Made by a program: the position numbers and the translations under genes. From CAIQPS01 sp964631965 (GTDB lineage: Bacteria; Actinomycetota; Thermoleophilia; RBG-16-64-13): a stretch of 17,577 nucleotides of DNA. The notes beneath the pieces are model-generated. The model was not told the DNA's origin. It did not search any database and worked only from the letters and a program-made list of their open reading frames with translations. Shown here piece after piece: positions 6,022 to 14,168 of this stretch; within the stretch, counting starts at the first letter, position 1; every line of letters starts with the position of its first letter. The stretch is taken from NCBI GenBank assembly GCA_964631965.1, contig CAZWAR010000066.1, positions 1 through 17,577 on the forward strand, written 5' to 3'.

Positions 6022-6669
6022 TCAGCGTCTCTCCGCTCGGGCCCCCGTCCCCCCGCGAGGCGGCGCGCCCGCCCGCTTCATGGCGATGTCGAGAGAACCG
6101 AGCAGCACCTGGGCCTCGGCGAAGGCCTTCTCCCCTACCACCCCGTCGACGTTCACAGGCTTGCCCCGGTAGAAGCAGATAAGGACCTCGTCCACCTCTT
6201 CCCCGTTTCGGAAGCTCACCCTCACGCCGACCATGGTCAGCTGTCCGAGCACCGGCTGTACCTGAGGGAGCCCGGTCATGGCAGGACGCTTCACCCGGCC
6301 GGTGGAACCGAAGAGACCGCCACCGTTACCACCGTTATCAGACGCCCGGTGGGCCGGCTCCCCGGGTGTGAGGGAACCGATCACCTGGTCGTTCTGTACG
6401 ATCTCAGCCGAGAGGATGTGCTGGAAGGAATAGATGCGGGTGCGCGGCTGGAAGTGCTTCCTGGCCACGGCAATGCGCCGGCCCCGATCGTCGATGCCGA
6501 GGGACGCTTGCCCATCGCAGTCCGTGTAGGTCTGGTTGGCATAGAAGTTCGGGAGGCTGTCGAAGTCCTCGCCCACCCGAGATCTCCGCCGTTCTCGAGC
6601 CTGTTGGCTGAGCAGGTAGTACCCCACCACGAGTACGACGATGACGACGAGTACCGCCCAATACGGCAT
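6022..6669 (-). CDS. Membrane-anchored protein of unknown function
   Basis: 215 residues from ATG 6669, with GAGAGG nine bases upstream; an upstream TTG abuts that site and is not usable. One N-terminal helix (about 3-20, AVLVVIVVLVVGYYLL) is followed by a basic RERRRSR stop-transfer segment, predicting a cytoplasmic soluble part. The soluble part has a beta-rich core (IAVARKHFQPRTRIYSFQHILSAEIVQND, about 66-94), a Gly/Asn-rich loop (110-122), another beta segment (VRVSFRNGEEVDEVLICFYRG, 149-169), a helix (180-199) and a basic tail. The layout recalls small PH-like or bacterial sensor domains, but I do not recognise the family. The gene follows the beta-sandwich gene on the same strand with a 171-base gap, so it may have its own promoter; no convincing -35/-10 pair is visible in that gap. 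Confidence 0.7.
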   Translation of the reverse strand: MPYWAVLVVIVVLVVGYYLLSQQARERRRSRVGEDFDSLPNFYANQTYTDCDGQASLGIDDRGRRIAVARKHFQPRTRIYSFQHILSAEIVQNDQVIGSLTPGEPAHRASDNGGNGGGLFGSTGRVKRPAMTGLPQVQPVLGQLTMVGVRVSFRNGEEVDEVLICFYRGKPVNVDGVVGEKAFAEAQVLLGSLDIAMKRAGAPPRGGTGARAERR

Positions 6670-6840
6670 ATGTGGCAACCTCTCGCCTGCAGTGTCTTGA
6701 TCGACGGACCGGGCGCGCCCGACGGGCCCTTATACTACATAACCGGGCAGCTCCTATCCAGGACGTGCGCAATCTCACCCCTTGAGGACGGCCGTTTGGC
6801 GGACATCTCGATCGGTTCGAGCGTCGCGCTACGCGCAGAT

Positions 6841-7188
6841 TCAGAAGATCAGCATGAGCTCGGCGTCCACGCGGGTGCTGGGCCCCGCCACGAGCACCCC
6901 GGCTTCTCGTACCTCGTGATATGCCGTCGAGCAGAAGACGAGCGTGTAGGTGCCCACCGAGACCGGGATCTCGAAGTGCCCGTTGCAGTCGGTCTCGCAC
7001 CAGCCGACGAGCGCATCGTCACGCAGAGCCTTCACGTGGATGCCCCGCAGCGGTTCGCCGTCGACGTCGCAAGCGGTGCCGGTCAATACGGGCATGGGTA
7101 GTCTGCTGACGTCCGGCCTGGAAAGGGCGCCGACGACCTTGGGCGCCGCTCTGGAGGGAGGCCCGTAGGCCTTACCTGAGCAGTCCAC
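6841..7188 (-). CDS. Single-domain carboxypeptidase-regulatory-like beta-sandwich protein
   Basis: 115 residues from GTG 7188, five bases after a perfect TAAGGAGGT. After about 30 unstructured residues the domain reads VLTGTACDVDGEPLRGIHVKAL, then GWCETDCNGHFEIPVSVGTYTLVF, ending VAGPSTRVDAELML. This is the prealbumin-like CarboxypepD_reg/CNA-B pattern (G-x-V-x-D-x-x-G-x-P-x-x-G-x-x-V, D-x-x-G-x-F, G-x-Y-x-L). There is no signal peptide, which is unusual because such domains are mostly extracytoplasmic. Four Cys (40, 64, 67 and 86) lie in the domain. It is probably a binding or structural module; the partner is unknown. The Shine-Dalgarno sits inside a 6-bp hairpin and the leader upstream is highly structured. 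Confidence 0.72.
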   Translation of the reverse strand: MDCSGKAYGPPSRAAPKVVGALSRPDVSRLPMPVLTGTACDVDGEPLRGIHVKALRDDALVGWCETDCNGHFEIPVSVGTYTLVFCSTAYHEVREAGVLVAGPSTRVDAELMLIF

Positions 7189-7191
7189 CTC

Positions 7192-7208
7192 GTACCTCCT
7201 TAAGGTAC
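7192..7208 (-). promoter_or_regulatory. Hairpin sequestering the Shine-Dalgarno of the beta-sandwich gene
   Basis: As RNA the minus strand reads GUACCU, loop UAAGG, AGGUAC: a perfect 6-bp stem with a 5-base loop, three bases from the GTG start. The Shine-Dalgarno core AAGGAGG is split between loop and stem, so folding would reduce ribosome access. This arrangement is typical of translational control or an RNA thermometer, but no ligand or regulator can be inferred. Confidence 0.5.
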
Positions 7209-7221
7209 GGTCCGGCTCGCG

Positions 7222-7316
7222 CCCGCCACCGGTCCTGGCGGGTGGTGGCGCTTCCCGGATCGCCGGCCGTTCAGCGTCCGCCCTACCTGGGGCCGACTGC
7301 GGTCGGCGCCACCACC
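7222..7316 (-). promoter_or_regulatory. Structured leader region with competing stems
   Basis: The gap 7189-7440, after sbcC, holds three further perfect complementarities. Stem A pairs CCCGCCA (7222-7228) with TGGCGGG (7236-7242). Stem B pairs GCCGAC (7292-7297) with GTCGGC (7302-7307) around a 4-base loop. Long stem C pairs an 11-base arm at 7241-7251 with 7306-7316. C shares bases with both A and B, so alternative folds are possible. Nothing else, coding or RNA gene, is recognisable in 7317-7440. It could be a riboswitch-like leader of the gene at 7188, or terminator structure for sbcC without a T run. Confidence 0.4.
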
Positions 7317-7440
7317 TTCACAAGGCTACGGTGTCGCGTCGAAATCCCTCCAGACGGATGAGCGACGAGCCTTGACAACCACTCATACGAACGAATCCCC
7401 GCGGTAGAAGGTACGCATCGGTGCCGATCGAAGAAACTGA

Positions 7441-10400
7441 CTACGGCACCACGAAGCGAGTATGGCTGCCGCCGGGGCCGCCCCGAACCTCCAGCCGGGC
7501 GGGAATGACCTGGCGCAGTTCGGGTACGTGCGATATGACTCCGACGAGACGGCCCCCCAACTGCAATTCCATGAGGGCATCGATCGCGAGTTCGAGCGCG
7601 TCGCTGTCCAGGGCCCCGAAGCCCTCATCCACGAAAATGGTCTCCAGCGGCACTCCTGCGGCATGCTCCTGCACCGTCTCGGCCAGTCCGAGGGCCAAGG
7701 CGAGTGCGGCCAGGAAGCTCTCTCCACCGGAGAGCGTAACCGCAGGCCGGGCCGACCCCGAATACTCGTCGAAGACCGCCAGATCGAGCCCTGACGCCCT
7801 GCCTCTCCCGGCGGCCTCCTTCTGGCGCTGGAGGCGATATCTGCCCTTGCTCATGAGGAACAGCTTGCGGCTGGCGTTCACCAGCACCTCGTCGAGATAT
7901 ACCCCCAAGGCCCAGCGCTGGAAGGAGACCCGGTTCGGGTTGGCGCCGTTCGCCACATCGGCCAGCACTCCGACCGTCTGGTAGAGGCTGCGCACGTTCT
8001 CGGTGCGGCCGTCTATCTCCCGGAGGACCCGCTCGACCTTCAGCAGGCCCTCGAGCCGGTTGTGTGCCCTCTCCCTTCGAGCGATGGCCTCCGTGTGAGC
8101 CCACCGCGCCTGCTCCGCCACCGAGCGCAGACCGGCGATGTCGCCCGGCTCCGGCCGGGCGGCCACAACGAGTTGCGCCTGACGCAGCCTTCCGCGCGCT
8201 TCGTTCAAGGCTTCTTCATATGCGGCCAGGTCCGCAGCGAGCCGTTTCCGCTCCTCCTCCGACAGAAGCGACGCGCGCCACTCCTCCTCTGCGGCGAACC
8301 CTTGCTTCTCGAGGGCGGCGGCGAAGGCGGCTGCACTCGACCGCTCCTGTTTCACCGCACCGGCGCGATTGACGACCGCGGCGGCGGCGTCACTCTGCCG
8401 AGCGATGCGCGCCTCCTTCGTTTCCAGAGCGCGCAACTGCGCGGCCTCGAACGCCTCTTCGAGCATCCGCCCGGCCTTGCGCGCCTCTTCGATGGCCGTC
8501 TCCAGGGCACCGGGCGCGCGCAGGATCTCCGGCACCGCTGCCGCTCGTTCGCTCAGACGGGCCTCGACCGCCGCCAGCGCCCGTTCTGCGGAGGCATGGG
8601 TCTCGTGCGCCGCGCCCGCGGCAGTGCGGGCGGCCTCTGCGGCGGCTTCCGCCTCGGCCATGCGGGCTTCCGCATCTCCCACCTCTGCCTGAGCGCTCAG
8701 TGCCTCCAGCTCGGCCCTACAGACGGCTGTCTCTGCGGCGGCGTCGGAGAGTTGAAGGTCGGGTCGGGCGCCTGGCTCCAGACTGATACCTCTCTCAGCC
8801 GTAGCCGCTTCGGTGAGCCGGTTCTTCGCCTCCCCCGTGCCATCACGAGCGGCAAAGTGAGCCGCCCGAGATGCGTCGACCGCAACCCGGGCGGCGCCCA
8901 GTTCGTCGTCGGTCACGTCCCCCTTCTCCGAGACGGCTGGTGAGGGATGGTCGGTAGCTCCGCACACCGGACACGGGCGCCCCGGCGCGAGAGCCGAGGC
9001 CAGCGCGGCCGCCCGCCCTGCCCGCCACCGTTCCTCCAGGGCAGCCAGCGCCGCTTCGGCATTCGTGACCGCTTCGCGTGCGTCGCTCTCCGCCGCCGCG
9101 CAACGCATGTGCCATTCTTCAGCCGCTTCCACGGCATCGCGAGCCGCGAGCAGCCGCCGACACCGTTCCTCGTGCTGCCTGGCTGCGTCCAGGCGGGTCT
9201 GAGCGGCTTCCGCGAGCATCGCGGCGGCCTTGGTGCCGGAAACCTCATCCCGAAGACCGGCCAGCCGTTCGTCGGCCGCCGTCTTGGCACCGGTGGCCGC
9301 ATCCGCCGCGCTTCGCGCGGCCATGGCGCGGCTCGCCGCGCCGGTGGCTTCCTCGACCGCCTCGCGCCACGCCGATATCGCTGCCGTCAGGCCCTCGAGA
9401 CGGCGGACTTCCTGCGCAGCCGCCTCCCGTTCCCCGGTCCTCCCGCGCTCTGCGGCCAGGACTTCGGCCGCTAGCCGCTCCGCCTCTTCAGCGGCGGTCA
9501 GTTCGGCCGCCGCTGCATCGGCCGCGGCCGTCGTCTCGGCGACGCGAGCACGGGCTTCCACCAAACGCTCTGCCGTGGACTGGACCCTCTCCGCCCTCAC
9601 GGCGGTCTCCAGGCGGAGACGGATGGCCGCGAACTCCCGCGCCCTCGCCTCCAAGCCCTCGAAATCCGCGCGGGCCGCGGCCAGGGCCCTCCGCGCCTCC
9701 TCGGCCGCCTCAGCAGCGGCCAGCGCTTCGCCGGCAGCCAGAGAGACCCCGCCTGATTCCTCCGCCTCAGCCTCGGCAGCCTTCAGGGCAGAGGCGGCGG
9801 CCGCCTTCAGAGCGGCGAGCTCGTCGTCATCGGCTGCGTCCACCAGGCCAAGCTGGGCTTCCCTTTGCGCTTTCAGCTCCTGCATCTGAGCCCTCACCGT
9901 CTTCGCCCGCTCAGCCAGGGCCTCTTCCAGTTCTCGGAACCGGGCGGTTTTGAAGAGCTGACGAAGGATCTCCTCCCGTTTGTCGGAACCTGCCGACAAC
10001 AGTTCCCGGAAGCGCCCCTGGGGCAGAACCACCACTTGGCGGAACTGCTCGCAGGAGAAGCCCAGGGTCTCCTTGATCAGTGTGTTCGCCTCCATGATCT
10101 TCGTGGTGAGGAGCCTGCCTTCCTCGGCCTCACCACAGCCGGAGCGGTCCCACAGCACCACCTCCGCCGGCTTGGAGACCGGCTTGCCGCGAGCACCCGT
10201 GATCTCCTGGCCCGGGCGGCGGGCGACCCGGAACTTCCTGGAACCGAGAGCGAAGTCGAGGACAACCTCGGTGGGTACGGAGGGAGACGCAGACTCGCAC
10301 CGCATCTGAGCCGCCTGGCGGTCTCCCCCGCTCGTGTCGCCGTAGAGCGCGAACACCATCGCGTCGAGGATGGTGGTCTTGCCGGCCCCCGTGTCCCCGT

Positions 10401-10500
10401 GGATGAGGAACACCCGGTTGAGACCCAGTTCTCCGAATTCGACGGTCTCCCGCTCGCGGTAGGGCCCGAAGGCCTGCATGTCGAGTCTCACCGGCTTCAT
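7441..10500 (-). CDS. sbcC: SbcC, Rad50-like ATPase subunit of the SbcCD nuclease
   Basis: The SMC-like subunit that, with SbcD, opens hairpins and processes blocked or broken DNA ends. It has 1019 residues, close to the usual length. N-terminal MKPVRLDMQAFGPYRERE is followed by Walker A GDTGAGKT (35-42) and the FRQVVVLPQGRF Q-loop region. A long Ala/Glu/Arg-rich coiled coil fills about 180-830, broken by the zinc hook CPVCG at 510-514. The C-terminal lobe carries signature LSGGE (923-927), Walker B IFVDE (955-959), D-loop FGALD and switch His in SHV (991). All key elements are present. The ATG lies 7 bases after the sbcD stop, so the pair is one operon. The coiled-coil part creates long spurious open frames on the other strand. 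Confidence 0.97.
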   Translation of the reverse strand: MKPVRLDMQAFGPYRERETVEFGELGLNRVFLIHGDTGAGKTTILDAMVFALYGDTSGGDRQAAQMRCESASPSVPTEVVLDFALGSRKFRVARRPGQEITGARGKPVSKPAEVVLWDRSGCGEAEEGRLLTTKIMEANTLIKETLGFSCEQFRQVVVLPQGRFRELLSAGSDKREEILRQLFKTARFRELEEALAERAKTVRAQMQELKAQREAQLGLVDAADDDELAALKAAAASALKAAEAEAEESGGVSLAAGEALAAAEAAEEARRALAAARADFEGLEARAREFAAIRLRLETAVRAERVQSTAERLVEARARVAETTAAADAAAAELTAAEEAERLAAEVLAAERGRTGEREAAAQEVRRLEGLTAAISAWREAVEEATGAASRAMAARSAADAATGAKTAADERLAGLRDEVSGTKAAAMLAEAAQTRLDAARQHEERCRRLLAARDAVEAAEEWHMRCAAAESDAREAVTNAEAALAALEERWRAGRAAALASALAPGRPCPVCGATDHPSPAVSEKGDVTDDELGAARVAVDASRAAHFAARDGTGEAKNRLTEAATAERGISLEPGARPDLQLSDAAAETAVCRAELEALSAQAEVGDAEARMAEAEAAAEAARTAAGAAHETHASAERALAAVEARLSERAAAVPEILRAPGALETAIEEARKAGRMLEEAFEAAQLRALETKEARIARQSDAAAAVVNRAGAVKQERSSAAAFAAALEKQGFAAEEEWRASLLSEEERKRLAADLAAYEEALNEARGRLRQAQLVVAARPEPGDIAGLRSVAEQARWAHTEAIARRERAHNRLEGLLKVERVLREIDGRTENVRSLYQTVGVLADVANGANPNRVSFQRWALGVYLDEVLVNASRKLFLMSKGRYRLQRQKEAAGRGRASGLDLAVFDEYSGSARPAVTLSGGESFLAALALALGLAETVQEHAAGVPLETIFVDEGFGALDSDALELAIDALMELQLGGRLVGVISHVPELRQVIPARLEVRGGPGGSHTRFVVP

Positions 10501-10507
10501 CGCTACC

Positions 10508-11662
10508 CTACCCTGCCTCTCGGCCGACGCGCTCCAGCTTCTCGAGGACGGCCGCCACTTCGGCCGCCTGGCCCCCGCTGACCGGCCGGCCGCTCACATC
10601 CTCGAAGAAGTCGGCGAACAAGTCGGCGGTGGTGCGGCTCTTGATGCCCGAGCTTCCCGAGGCAGGGCCGCTCATCTCCCGCTCGGTCTCCTCTCGCCGG
10701 AGGGACCGGAGGAGCGGGAATCTCTTCTTCAGTCTCTCCACCGGGTCCGCGACCGGTTCGGCGTCGGTGAGTATCACCTCCAGGTAGGCGTCGGCAAACT
10801 CGTGATCCACTTCGCGGTTCATGAGCTCGGCGAAGCCGCCCCGGAGCCGGCGAACATCATGCCGGATGGGGAGCGGCATCTCCCGAACCGAGACATCGCC
10901 CTTCTTCCCCAGATCGACCAAGGTGACCGATTTCTCGTGGTAGGTCTCGCTGAAGGAATACTTGAGCAGTGAACCGGAGTAGCGGACTCGCTCCGACCCG
11001 GCCCTCTGCCGGCCGTGTAGGTGCCCGAGGGCCACGTAGTCGAAGTCGACGAAGAGAGACGCGCTCACGGCTGCCGTACCCCCCACGGTGAGCTCCCGCT
11101 CCGACTCGCAGGTATCGCAACCCGACACGAACGCGTGGCCCACGACCACGTCTCGCACGTCCGCGTCCTCGCGGGCGATTGTCTCGAGCTGCGCGGCTAT
11201 CGCTTGCTCGTGGGTGTGGATGTCGTCGCGGCCCATCTCCTCCCGGGCGCTCTCCGGATCGGTGTACGCGAGGGGCCAGAAGCGGACGCCGGTGCCGTCG
11301 GCTCCGATGACCTCGGCCGGCCGGACTTCGCATCCCACCCTGCCCACCACGTGGACTCCCGTCCTGCGGGCCAACTCGCTGAGATACTCGAGACGAGCGG
11401 CGCTGTCGTGGTTGCCCGCGATCATGACCACCGCCACTCCCACATCGAGCGCCAGCCGGGCTACGGTGCGATCCAGCAGCCTGACCGCGTCGGGAGGCGG
11501 CACCGCCCGGTCGAAGACATCTCCGGCAATGATGACAGCGTCGGCCCGCTCGCCGTCGGCCAGGGAGATCAGCCCTTCGAGAGTGAACTCCTGGTCGTCG
11601 GTGAGATGGGCGCCGTGGAAGAGCCTCCCCAGATGCCAGTCTGCCGTATGGATGAAGCGCAT
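10508..11662 (-). CDS. sbcD: SbcD, Mre11-like nuclease subunit
   Basis: Mn-dependent double-strand exonuclease and hairpin endonuclease that works with SbcC. 384 residues from ATG 11662, with AGAGGA about 8 bases upstream. Calcineurin-like phosphoesterase motifs occur in order: MRFIHTADWHLG (Asp8, His10), IIAGDVFDRA, MIAGNHDSAARL, VVGHAFVSG, and YVALGHLHGRQ. Then comes YSGSLLKYSFSE, the usual end of the nuclease core. The capping and SbcC-binding C-terminal region follows, with PLLRSLRRE near 320. A 615-codon frame upstream of this ATG overlaps the MFS gene in another reading frame and is not real. sbcC follows directly. Confidence 0.97.
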   Translation of the reverse strand: MRFIHTADWHLGRLFHGAHLTDDQEFTLEGLISLADGERADAVIIAGDVFDRAVPPPDAVRLLDRTVARLALDVGVAVVMIAGNHDSAARLEYLSELARRTGVHVVGRVGCEVRPAEVIGADGTGVRFWPLAYTDPESAREEMGRDDIHTHEQAIAAQLETIAREDADVRDVVVGHAFVSGCDTCESERELTVGGTAAVSASLFVDFDYVALGHLHGRQRAGSERVRYSGSLLKYSFSETYHEKSVTLVDLGKKGDVSVREMPLPIRHDVRRLRGGFAELMNREVDHEFADAYLEVILTDAEPVADPVERLKKRFPLLRSLRREETEREMSGPASGSSGIKSRTTADLFADFFEDVSGRPVSGGQAAEVAAVLEKLERVGREAG

Positions 11663-11732
11663 CCCGCCGTCCTCTTCGCCCCGGGGCGACTCGGGGAGAT
11701 CGCTGTCCGCCCACGACCATGCTAGCGCACGA

Positions 11733-11751
11733 GGCGGACGGTGGCTCCGCC
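11733..11751 (-). terminator. GC-rich hairpin between the MFS gene and sbcD
   Basis: GGCGGA, seven bases, TCCGCC: a perfect 6-bp stem in the 121-base gap, about 33 bases after the MFS stop. No T run follows on the minus strand, so termination is uncertain. TAGCAT further on (revcomp of 11719-11724) is only a weak -10 candidate for sbcDC. Confidence 0.25.
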
Positions 11752-11783
11752 GGCGACCGGGAAGCAGGGCTTCGCCTCGGCCT

Positions 11784-13016
11784 TCACCGGCTTGGGCGCC
11801 CCGTCCCGTACCGTCGCGCTGCAATCCAGCCTGCGGCTCCCGCCGCCAGCGCCACCACTCCACCCAGGATGATCGGCACGCGCCCCCCGGTGGTGTCCGC
11901 AAGCCATCCCAGCAGCGGCCCCCCGACCGGGGTCGTGCCGAGCAGGAGCACGGTCTGTAGCGCCAGCACGCGGCCCCGCATGTCCGCCCTCGATTCCACC
12001 TGCACCAAGGTCGTGGTCGCCGTCGAATACAGGACCGTGGCCATGCCGACGAGGAAGGCAGCCGGCACGGCCACTGCGACGTCGGGGACGAGCGCCAGGA
12101 ACAGCATGGTGAGGCCCAGGGCCAGAGCGCCGAGAACGATGTGCTCCATGCGCACGAAACCACGGTGCGCCACGATAAGGGCGCTGATGACAGCGCCGAA
12201 ACTGAACACCGCGTAGAGGATCGTATAGATGCTCGCGGCTCGGTGAAGGGACAGGTGCACGAGCAACGGCAGGGTGACGTTGAAGTTGTAGGACAGCGCC
12301 CCGATGGCGGCCAGCATGGCCAGGCTGATCCACAGGACCGGCATCGAGGCCACATAGCGAAGACCGGCCCGCACCTCCCCGCTCCCTCGAGGCCTGGGTG
12401 GTTCCCTGTACAACTCGGCCGGACGCATCAGGTAGAGGCAGACGAGTACGGCGACATATGTGACGGCGTCGATCGTGAAGCACCAGCCGTAGCCCAGAGT
12501 CACCACGAGGAGCCCTGCCAGAGCAGGACCGAACGTGCGGGATACGTTCACCGTGGTGCTGTAGAGCACGACCGCGTTGGGGACGTCCTCGGACCGGACC
12601 ATCTCGCTGACGAACGACCGCCGCAAAGGATTGTCGAACGCGAGCAGGATCCCGCCGAAGACGGCCAGTCCGTAGAGCCCGCCAAGCGGCGGGTGAGGCA
12701 TGAAGGCCATAACGGCGAGACTGCCCGACTGCGTCATCTCCAGACTCTGGGTGACGAGGAGCAGGCGGCGCTTGTCCGAGCGATCGGCAACCGCGCCTCC
12801 ATACGCCGACAGAAGGAGGATGGGGCCGAACTGACACGCCGCCAGGAGACCCACGGCAAGCCCGCTGTTGGTGAGTTCGAGGACGACCAGGACGAGGGCG
12901 ACGTTCGTGAGCCAGTTGCCCGTGTTGGAGATCAGTTGGCCGGCGAAGTACAGGCGGAAGTTGCGGTTCCGCAGAGCTATGAAGGTTCTGTGTATCGTGC
13001 GTGTGAGCCTGCTCAT
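11784..13016 (-). CDS. MFS transporter (EntS-like MFS_3 type)
   Basis: Inner-membrane secondary transporter of 410 residues with about 12 hydrophobic segments. N-terminal FIALRNRNFRLYFAGQLISNTGNWL is the characteristic first helix of the MFS_3/enterobactin exporter-like group. GGAVADRSDKRRLLLV (about 73-88) is the cytoplasmic loop 2-3 motif (G-x-x-x-D-R-x-x-R-R), and MRGRVLALQTVLLLGTTPVGGPLLGWLAD is the matching late motif. A charged central loop (about 200-217) separates the halves. Relatives export siderophores, macrolides or other small molecules; no substrate can be read here. The ATG 13016 start has only a distant GAGGA. It is divergent from the EcsC gene across a 74-base region holding a palindrome, so both may share an operator. 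It precedes sbcDC on the strand. Confidence 0.9.
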   Translation of the reverse strand: MSRLTRTIHRTFIALRNRNFRLYFAGQLISNTGNWLTNVALVLVVLELTNSGLAVGLLAACQFGPILLLSAYGGAVADRSDKRRLLLVTQSLEMTQSGSLAVMAFMPHPPLGGLYGLAVFGGILLAFDNPLRRSFVSEMVRSEDVPNAVVLYSTTVNVSRTFGPALAGLLVVTLGYGWCFTIDAVTYVAVLVCLYLMRPAELYREPPRPRGSGEVRAGLRYVASMPVLWISLAMLAAIGALSYNFNVTLPLLVHLSLHRAASIYTILYAVFSFGAVISALIVAHRGFVRMEHIVLGALALGLTMLFLALVPDVAVAVPAAFLVGMATVLYSTATTTLVQVESRADMRGRVLALQTVLLLGTTPVGGPLLGWLADTTGGRVPIILGGVVALAAGAAGWIAARRYGTGRPSR

Positions 13017-13034
13017 GATGTGCTACCAATCCTC

Positions 13035-13052
13035 ATACCCGATAATGGGTAT
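13035..13052. promoter_or_regulatory. Palindrome in the divergent MFS/EcsC promoter region
   Basis: ATACCC, six bases (GATAAT), GGGTAT: a perfect 6-bp inverted repeat spaced for a dimeric regulator, 18 bases from the MFS start and 38 from the EcsC start. The central GATAAT resembles a plus-strand -10 box, so a bound protein could block it. No clear -35 is visible at the right distance. Confidence 0.45.
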
Positions 13053-13090
13053 CAGTCCTTCGACCACGAGAGCCAGGAGGTCGTGACGAC

Positions 13091-14095
13091 ATGGATGAGC
13101 CTGCCAGCGCCAAGGACCCCGCGCGCGCCGATCCCGGCGGCGTTCCGGAGCCGGGCAGCACTCCGGCGGCGACCGGCCCAGGAACGGGCCCCGGCGGCGA
13201 GGCCGCTCCCGGACCTCCCTGGGCACCGCAGGACTTGATCGCTCTCGCCGACGCCAAGCGCAGGCTGGAGTACCCCAGTCTGGCCATCCGGATCGCGGAT
13301 GCAGTGGGCTCTCCCATCGAGGCTGGATTCAGGATGCTCCCGCGCGGCTGGCAGCGGAAGGCTTCTGGGGCGGTGGAGAATGCTCTGCTAACGGGGCTCG
13401 AGTTCTCCGTACGTACCATGGGTAGAAACGCTCGGCGGGGCTCCGGCATGCTCGACGATGGGGCGGACCACGCTCAAGGAGCAGGCGCCGCCGCGCACGG
13501 GCTTCGCAGCGTCCGCCGAGGGCTCGACGTCAGATCCCACGACTGGCTGCACAGAGCCCTGGTGATCGGCACGGGCACCGCCGGGGGTGCTGTGGGCCTG
13601 GCTGCGCTGCCGGTCGAGTTGCCGATATCCACGGTCGTCATGCTTCGTTCCATCGCCGATATCGCCCGAGCAGAAGGGCACGACCTCTCCCGCCTCGAGG
13701 TCCGCCTCTCCTGCCTGGAGGTGTTCGCCCTCGGCGGAAAGGGGCATCCCGCCGACGAGGCGGCCGAGACCGGCTACTGGGCTGTGCGGACCGCCCTTAG
13801 CCAGCAGATGACCGCCGCGGCCCGCTCCATCGCCGAGAGGGGTTTCGCTGATGCGAGCGCACCGGCCGTGATCCGCCTCATCCAGAAAATCGCACCCCGC
13901 TTCGGCGCCGTCGTCAGCGAGCAGTTGGCCGCCAAAGCGGTCCCGGTGATCGGCGCATTGTCCGGTGGGGCAGTCAATTACCTTTTCATGACTCACTTCC
14001 AGGACATCGCCCGAGGCCACTTCGTCGTCAAACGGCTGGAGAACACGTACGGCCCGGAGGCGGTCCGCTGGGCCTACGCCAAAGTGCGGATCTGA
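13091..14095 (+). CDS. EcsC family protein
   Basis: 334 residues from ATG, nine bases after AGGAGGT (13075-13081). A Pro/Gly/Ala-rich disordered N-terminus (1-45) precedes the EcsC-like region: a helical segment (PQDLIALADAKRRLEYPSLAIRIADAVGSPIEAGFRMLP), then a glycine-rich hydrophobic stretch (TGTAGGAVGLAALPVELPISTVVMLRSIADIARAEGHDLS, about 157-200), and later IAPRFGAVVSEQLAAKAVPVIGALSGGAVNYLFMTHFQDIARGHF (about 258-305). The glycine-zipper-like stretches suggest membrane association. EcsC proteins are named after the Bacillus ecs locus; their molecular function is unknown. It stands alone on this strand, divergent from the MFS gene and convergent with nfi. Confidence 0.85.
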   Translation: MDEPASAKDPARADPGGVPEPGSTPAATGPGTGPGGEAAPGPPWAPQDLIALADAKRRLEYPSLAIRIADAVGSPIEAGFRMLPRGWQRKASGAVENALLTGLEFSVRTMGRNARRGSGMLDDGADHAQGAGAAAHGLRSVRRGLDVRSHDWLHRALVIGTGTAGGAVGLAALPVELPISTVVMLRSIADIARAEGHDLSRLEVRLSCLEVFALGGKGHPADEAAETGYWAVRTALSQQMTAAARSIAERGFADASAPAVIRLIQKIAPRFGAVVSEQLAAKAVPVIGALSGGAVNYLFMTHFQDIARGHFVVKRLENTYGPEAVRWAYAKVRI

Positions 14096-14135
14096 GCGTC
14101 CCCGACACTCTCGCAGGATCGTCTCGAGGTGACTC

Positions 14136-14152
14136 CCGGACAGCCTGTCCGG
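14136..14152. terminator. Hairpin between convergent EcsC and endonuclease V genes
   Basis: CCGGAC, loop AGCCT, GTCCGG: a perfect 6-bp GC-rich stem located 40 bases after the EcsC stop and 17 before the nfi stop. Its position between convergent genes suits a bidirectional terminator, but there is no T run on either side. Confidence 0.4.
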
Positions 14153-14168
14153 CTGGACGGCCGCTCCT

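Noticed and set aside
6700..6760. TATAAG on the minus strand as promoter of the membrane protein gene
   Set aside because: The -10 matches 5 of 6, but no -35 or extended -10 element is present at a suitable distance.
5767..7101. 444-codon plus-strand open frame
   Set aside because: It crosses three minus-strand genes and their gaps, with no recognisable domain or ribosome site.
7372..7400. TTGACA at 7372-7377 as a plus-strand promoter
   Set aside because: No -10 box lies 16-18 bases downstream and no plus-strand gene follows.
8062..9953. Several Ala/Pro/Arg-rich plus-strand frames of about 200-290 codons
   Set aside because: These are antisense shadows of the SbcC coiled coil, whose Ala/Glu codons leave other frames open.
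11722..13029. 435-codon minus-strand frame parallel to the MFS gene
   Set aside because: It is a frame-shifted shadow: its residues are Arg/Gly/His-rich without hydrophobic helices, while the other frame is a clear transporter.
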